Source: Pseudo-nitzschia pungens (taxonomy: Eukaryota; Bacillariophyta; Bacillariophyceae; Bacillariales; Bacillariaceae). Taken from it: a stretch of 64,000 bases of DNA. Below the pieces are notes generated by a model. That model saw nothing but the letters and a program-made list of their open reading frames with translations, was not told the origin of the DNA and did no database searches. Shown one piece after another: positions 60,367-64,000 of the stretch. Within the stretch, counting starts at the first letter, position 1, and every line of letters starts with the position of its first letter. Position numbers and translations under genes: made by a program. Location of the stretch: assembly GCA_037355855.1 (NCBI GenBank), contig CM074763.1, positions 1,860,001 through 1,924,000 of the forward strand, in the 5' to 3' direction.

Positions 60367-62016
60367 ATGGCAGAAACGACAACCTCTTCCACGGTACCTT
60401 GCTCGCCAGGGAATTCTAGGAGCGTTCGGAGACGAAGACGAAACCGATGGACTGGACCGGTTCCTTCTCCCGTTCTCGTCGTGGTGTTCCTCGCGTGGTT
60501 AAACTGTGCAAACGCTCTCACCGGTATTGCCCGCATTGCATCCCCGACAAAATCCACGATTTCGGCTCGCGATGGCGAAACGGCTCTCCCCCCTCCGTCG
60601 GTTGTGGTGCGAATCCCCGAAGCAATCTGGAGAGAGGCGGCCTCCGATCACCGAGAGCGCATCCGGACGCTCCTCAAGCCGGGATTGGTGGGATCGGACC
60701 ATCCGTTGATGGCTTCGGTTTCGGCGAGTCGCAAGCGCAAACTCAGAAACAAAACAAAAGCGCGGAAACGATCGAATCTCATTGGAATCGCCGCCGGGGA
60801 CGATGCAACGGGAGCGGAGGAATCCGACCTCGACGAAAATTCGGAAACGACCTTGACCATGCTGGATCCCAAGCATCCCGTCTATAATTTCTTGGTGGAA
60901 TATTACGGCTTGAAAGGGCTGAAGGGACCGAAGCGATTGGCGCGGTGGTCGCCGGGCGTTGGGGTGTTTTTCTTGGGCGAGGAAGATTCCGTATCGGATT
61001 GTCGGACGACCACAACTCATGGGTCCTCCACCACGTTGGTTCGGACCATTCGCTCGGTCGACGACTATTACAAAGCCTCCGAGGCGATCGCGGTCGCTGC
61101 CGAGGCGTCATTGTCCCATCCCATCGAGGATCGTGGCGTATTTTTGGAGGGGGCGACCCCAGACGACTTTGGTGGAATTTTGCACCTCAGGGATGCCCAA
61201 TGGATCGATCCCAGCGATGCCGACTCCCACGAGTATTACGGCAGCCAACAGGGAGTCCTTTACCGTCCCCGCCGCACGCCACCACGAGATCCCACTGGCC
61301 TCCTGTGGTACCGGTCCGTCCTGGACACCACACTGACCAATGAACCCATCCTCTATTGCTACGGCCTCCACGAGTGGGCGATGCAGTATCATCCCGAGGG
61401 AGCCCCTCCCCCGCCGTCGGGTAAGTATCAGGCCCACCTCCCGCTTCGGGTGTCCCGCGAGACCATCAACGAGACGGTTGAGCGACGCGGCGTCTCCTGC
61501 ACCCATGTCGACGCACTCCGCTTTTTCGCCCCGGCGGCTGCCACTCTCAACCACCACGGGGCGACGCTGGCCCGGACGGACCAGCTGTCGCTAGAGCAAC
61601 CGGCCTGCGTCCACGCGCACATGGACCTCCTCAAGATCGCGCTCAAGCTGACGCCGTACTGCGATCCGTCTCTGCTGGTGGACGTATTGGAAGTGGCCCT
61701 GGAGGCCCGGACCCTCGACGTCGGGGCCTCCCCGTACGATCCCAAGGCCTACGAGTGCCCGGCCCGTCCCATTCCGATCATCCCCGTGGAAACGCCATCC
61801 GGTCGGGCCTTGTACAAAAAGCGTCAGGTGGCGCTGATGGAAGCCGCTCGGCCGATCCGAAGCCGCCTGAGAGACAACCTGTCCGCGGTCCTTCGCCTCT
61901 TGCACAGCGATGACCAACTCGAGAGGGGGGAGTCGAATCCCTCCGACGAGCGCTTTGCGACGGCAACACCGGGGGGCAATGCCCTGGCGGAAGAGCCTCA
62001 CGGATCGACCCGTTGA
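60367..62016 (+). CDS. Conserved protein of bacterial type, possible plastid import
   Basis: About 549 residues from the ATG at 60367 (MAETTTSSTVPCSPG); upstream in-frame ATGs at 60226 and 60277-60280 are possible. A hydrophobic segment (PVLVVVFLAWLNCANA) before LTG looks like a signal peptide, with Leu at +1 tolerated for plastid import. The core reads HPVYNFLVEYYGLKGLK, LARWSPGVGVFFLG, RRGVSCTHVDALRFFAPAA, EQPACVHAHMDLLKIALKL, ASPYDPKAYECPARPIPI and ETPSGRALYKKRQ. From memory this resembles bacterial proteins often labelled 3-methyladenine DNA glycosylase, but I see no helix-hairpin-helix glycosylase motif, so that activity is not supported by the sequence. The conserved His, Cys and Asp suggest an enzyme. 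Confidence 0.75.
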   Translation: MAETTTSSTVPCSPGNSRSVRRRRRNRWTGPVPSPVLVVVFLAWLNCANALTGIARIASPTKSTISARDGETALPPPSVVVRIPEAIWREAASDHRERIRTLLKPGLVGSDHPLMASVSASRKRKLRNKTKARKRSNLIGIAAGDDATGAEESDLDENSETTLTMLDPKHPVYNFLVEYYGLKGLKGPKRLARWSPGVGVFFLGEEDSVSDCRTTTTHGSSTTLVRTIRSVDDYYKASEAIAVAAEASLSHPIEDRGVFLEGATPDDFGGILHLRDAQWIDPSDADSHEYYGSQQGVLYRPRRTPPRDPTGLLWYRSVLDTTLTNEPILYCYGLHEWAMQYHPEGAPPPPSGKYQAHLPLRVSRETINETVERRGVSCTHVDALRFFAPAAATLNHHGATLARTDQLSLEQPACVHAHMDLLKIALKLTPYCDPSLLVDVLEVALEARTLDVGASPYDPKAYECPARPIPIIPVETPSGRALYKKRQVALMEAARPIRSRLRDNLSAVLRLLHSDDQLERGESNPSDERFATATPGGNALAEEPHGSTR

Positions 62017-62607
62017 AGCACGGCACTGAACGAGCCGTGGGTTGCAAGGGCAGGACCGCGCCGTAATGTAACAAAGCAAAACAAAACAAAGCCAAACGAA
62101 AGGAACCGACACGAAACAAAATGAAACGAAACAAACGAAACGAAACGAAACGAAACGGACAATTGAAAACGTCGAGGATGCTCCTTCCCACCCACGCAGC
62201 ATCGAGCAACACGTCATAGTAGGCCCTCGGAAAGGGGTTAGTGAACCCGCGACTATGCTCTAAAGTTAGTGCTCATCTATCGATTTCTTTCACTTGATTT
62301 CCTTCCAATTGCACCATCGCACATGGTGCAATATCATGGTACAACTATAAAGAACAGGGATATAATTAATTTGGGAAGCCGGGCGTCCTTCAGATTCCAT
62401 AACAATGGGTAGTACGGTCTATTCACTGTCTTTTGGTACAAAGAATCTGAGTTTTCTTTGACGAACTGCCACACGCAGAAATGGGTACCGGTACTCTCGA
62501 TTCATCGACGAACGAGGTAGAATCGCAGTATCGTAGTATCATTAGAATCTAAAAAATGCTAATAATGATACAACAGTCTATGTAGTATTGTTAAACAAAT
62601 TGAATAT
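62017..62607. other. Intergenic region with GAAAC repeats
   Basis: 3' flanks of two convergent genes. A pentanucleotide run (GAAAC)n lies at 62113-62157. Nothing else is recognised. Confidence 0.65.
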
Positions 62608-64000
62608 TTACACCGCCAGCAGATCGTAGTACCGCCGGACGACCACCAGGCACGTGGTCAGCACGATTACCCCGGGGATGAACAGCAGGTTCATCAACTG
62701 GCGAATGTTCCAAAAACCCATCAGCGCGATGAACAGATCGCCACAGCCGCGGCCGGAGGTGTCGACCAGGGTAGCCAACAGCCCACTGTTGAAGGTTCCA
62801 GTAGCGAGTGCAGTCGGGACGAGCTTCGAGAGGGCCGAACCGATGATGCCCTCGAAGCTCTGGATCGAAACGTATGTGACAAAGTACCCAATGACATACT
62901 GTGTCGGTCCGACGCTCCACCATAGATTCTTGTTGTAGGTTCGCTCGGAGAAGTCGCCATCGATCGGAAATAAATCCGAAAAGTCGATCAGCAAACTCAA
63001 TCCGGAGACCCCCACCAGCAGCAGACATACCATCAGGTACCTGTCTTGGTAGGACATGCTGAGTTTTCCAACGAGGATAGAAATAGGGATCACGAAAAAA
63101 CCATTGAAACAACCTAGGGCACCGACCTCGTGAATGGTCCATCCGTATCGATTCTTGGAAAGGGCACTGGTGCAACTCACAAGGGTTTCAATGACAAAGA
63201 CCTTGGCAAACAGCAACCCCATGCAGATCCGAACCGGGAACAAAAAGTGCCGTGAGGCGCGCTGCCATTCGCCCCAAAGCCCTCCGTTGTTGGAGTTGAC
63301 GCTTCTGGTTGCTACACTATATTCGCCCTCCCACATGATGCTCATGGACGATTTGACAGACAGCACGGCCGGTATCGAGTCGTCCCCGACCGAAAGGGTC
63401 GGGTTGAGGTGAACAGGCGGGCGCTTCGCGATCGTTTCCTCACAATCGCCATCCGTGGCCGTAGACACCCGGTGCATCGAGCTGGCTTCCTGTTCTTGAT
63501 GTTCTTGATGGAGTTTCTCGTACAGACCAATCCGTTCCTGTTCACGAAACCCGGCAAAGAGGGCCACCGAAAAGATACTCCACAGCACTGCCATGAACCA
63601 GCCCGGTCCCGTCATGCTGTTGAACCAAAGCTCGGATCCCCCGGGAAGCGCAATAATAAAGTTGTACCGCGCCAGGATGATAGCGCAGCACGGACCCAGG
63701 GCGGATCCGGCCGCCACCACCATTCCAAACAAAGCGTTGACGCTGGTCCGGATGCTGGATGCCGTTGTGTCCGCCATGTACCGCCGGACGATCATCTTTG
63801 GACCCCCTAATCCCGTCATAAACCTGCCGATCAGCGCCATGGGAAGGGACTGGTAATGAAAGGCACTCGAGTACACAATGTTGCCCGTGATCATCAAAGA
63901 GCAGCTGAGCAGAAAAGGCTGTCGGTAGACGGTGTTGGTCCAAACGCTGTAGACAATGGCAGCCGAGCAGCAAGCAATTGGCATCATCCCGATGAGGATC
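62608..64000 (-). CDS. SPX-MFS-type phosphate transporter, N-terminus beyond right edge
   Basis: A multi-pass membrane transporter; the related plant and algal SPX-MFS proteins move phosphate across the vacuolar membrane. The MFS signature lies in SVWTNTVYRQPFLLS, then MALIGRFMTGLGGPKMIVRRYMAD, close to the plant pattern of a loop GRFxxGLGxxxxxxRRY. About ten hydrophobic helices follow, with a hydrophilic central loop (EKLHQEHQEQEASSMHRV to about NNGGLWGEWQRASRHF). The frame stays open through the right edge (ILIGMMPIACC continues a helix), so the ATG at 63987 is internal and the expected N-terminal SPX domain would be outside the window. Family assignment is good; the substrate is inferred. 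Confidence 0.8.
   Translation of the reverse strand, partial: ILIGMMPIACCSAAIVYSVWTNTVYRQPFLLSCSLMITGNIVYSSAFHYQSLPMALIGRFMTGLGGPKMIVRRYMADTTASSIRTSVNALFGMVVAAGSALGPCCAIILARYNFIIALPGGSELWFNSMTGPGWFMAVLWSIFSVALFAGFREQERIGLYEKLHQEHQEQEASSMHRVSTATDGDCEETIAKRPPVHLNPTLSVGDDSIPAVLSVKSSMSIMWEGEYSVATRSVNSNNGGLWGEWQRASRHFLFPVRICMGLLFAKVFVIETLVSCTSALSKNRYGWTIHEVGALGCFNGFFVIPISILVGKLSMSYQDRYLMVCLLLVGVSGLSLLIDFSDLFPIDGDFSERTYNKNLWWSVGPTQYVIGYFVTYVSIQSFEGIIGSALSKLVPTALATGTFNSGLLATLVDTSGRGCGDLFIALMGFWNIRQLMNLLFIPGVIVLTTCLVVVRRYYDLLAV

Overview
The window reads as nuclear DNA of a diatom (stramenopile alga), probably a pennate one; genus is not decidable by eye. The evidence is: gene-dense DNA on both strands with single or few GT-AG introns; several proteins starting with a signal peptide followed by an aromatic or ASAFAP-like residue, the diatom plastid-import signature (1-5749, 13594-15171, 21761-26302, perhaps 46417-47655 and 60367-62016); surface proteins with PT-rich linkers; helicase-associated domains; and long, low-complexity intergenic DNA.

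Layout. 0-5.7 kb: the 3' part of a very large, plastid-targeted, motif-repeat protein (minus strand, runs off the left edge). 7.1-9.4 kb: an RlmM/FtsJ-like RNA 2'-O-methyltransferase. 10.7-11.9 kb: a Q/N-rich single-pass membrane protein. 13.6-16.4 kb: plastid glutathione reductase and a small NTF2/SnoaL-like protein. 16.9-20.0 kb: a zinc-finger-like protein with four helicase-associated domains. 21.8-26.3 kb: a second plastid-targeted disordered repeat protein with a coiled coil and a repeated GPPASFG-type motif. 28.9-30.3 kb: a three-PDZ protein. 32.2-34.2 kb: a membrane RING-H2 protein. 34.8-43.4 kb: a minus-strand cluster of PT-rich surface proteins sharing a PSI-like cysteine module, one with a fasciclin (FAS1) domain; two members show reading-frame drift or breaks. 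46.4-51.2 kb: a secretory/plastid protein of unknown function, an SH3b-like/C2H2 protein and a small hypothetical protein. 51.7-54.8 kb: a complete gag-only LTR retrotransposon with apparently identical 339-bp LTRs and a 5-bp target duplication. 55.9-58.6 kb: a BSD-domain coiled-coil protein. 59.0-59.2 kb: a circularly permuted tRNA gene. 60.4-62.0 kb: a protein resembling a bacterial family. 62.6 kb to the right edge: an SPX-MFS-type phosphate transporter, cut by the edge.

The most unusual item is the RNA gene at 59068-59144. The 3' half of a tRNA-Arg(ACG) (anticodon 3' strand, variable loop, T arm, acceptor 3' strand, discriminator, encoded CCA) lies upstream of its 5' half (acceptor 5' strand, D arm, anticodon 5' strand and loop), separated by two bases. 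Rejoined on paper it makes a full cloverleaf, and it is flanked by a TATA element and a TTTT run. Permuted tRNA genes are known from red algae, prasinophytes and a chlorarachniophyte nucleomorph; I know of none described from a diatom nucleus, which needs a literature check.

Other recurrent signals are very short (about 49-56 nt) inferred introns that restore frame in three genes; a 79-bp fold-back element present twice in opposite orientation; and an intergenic 10-mer, GTAAGGTTAC, found many times and seen only outside genes.
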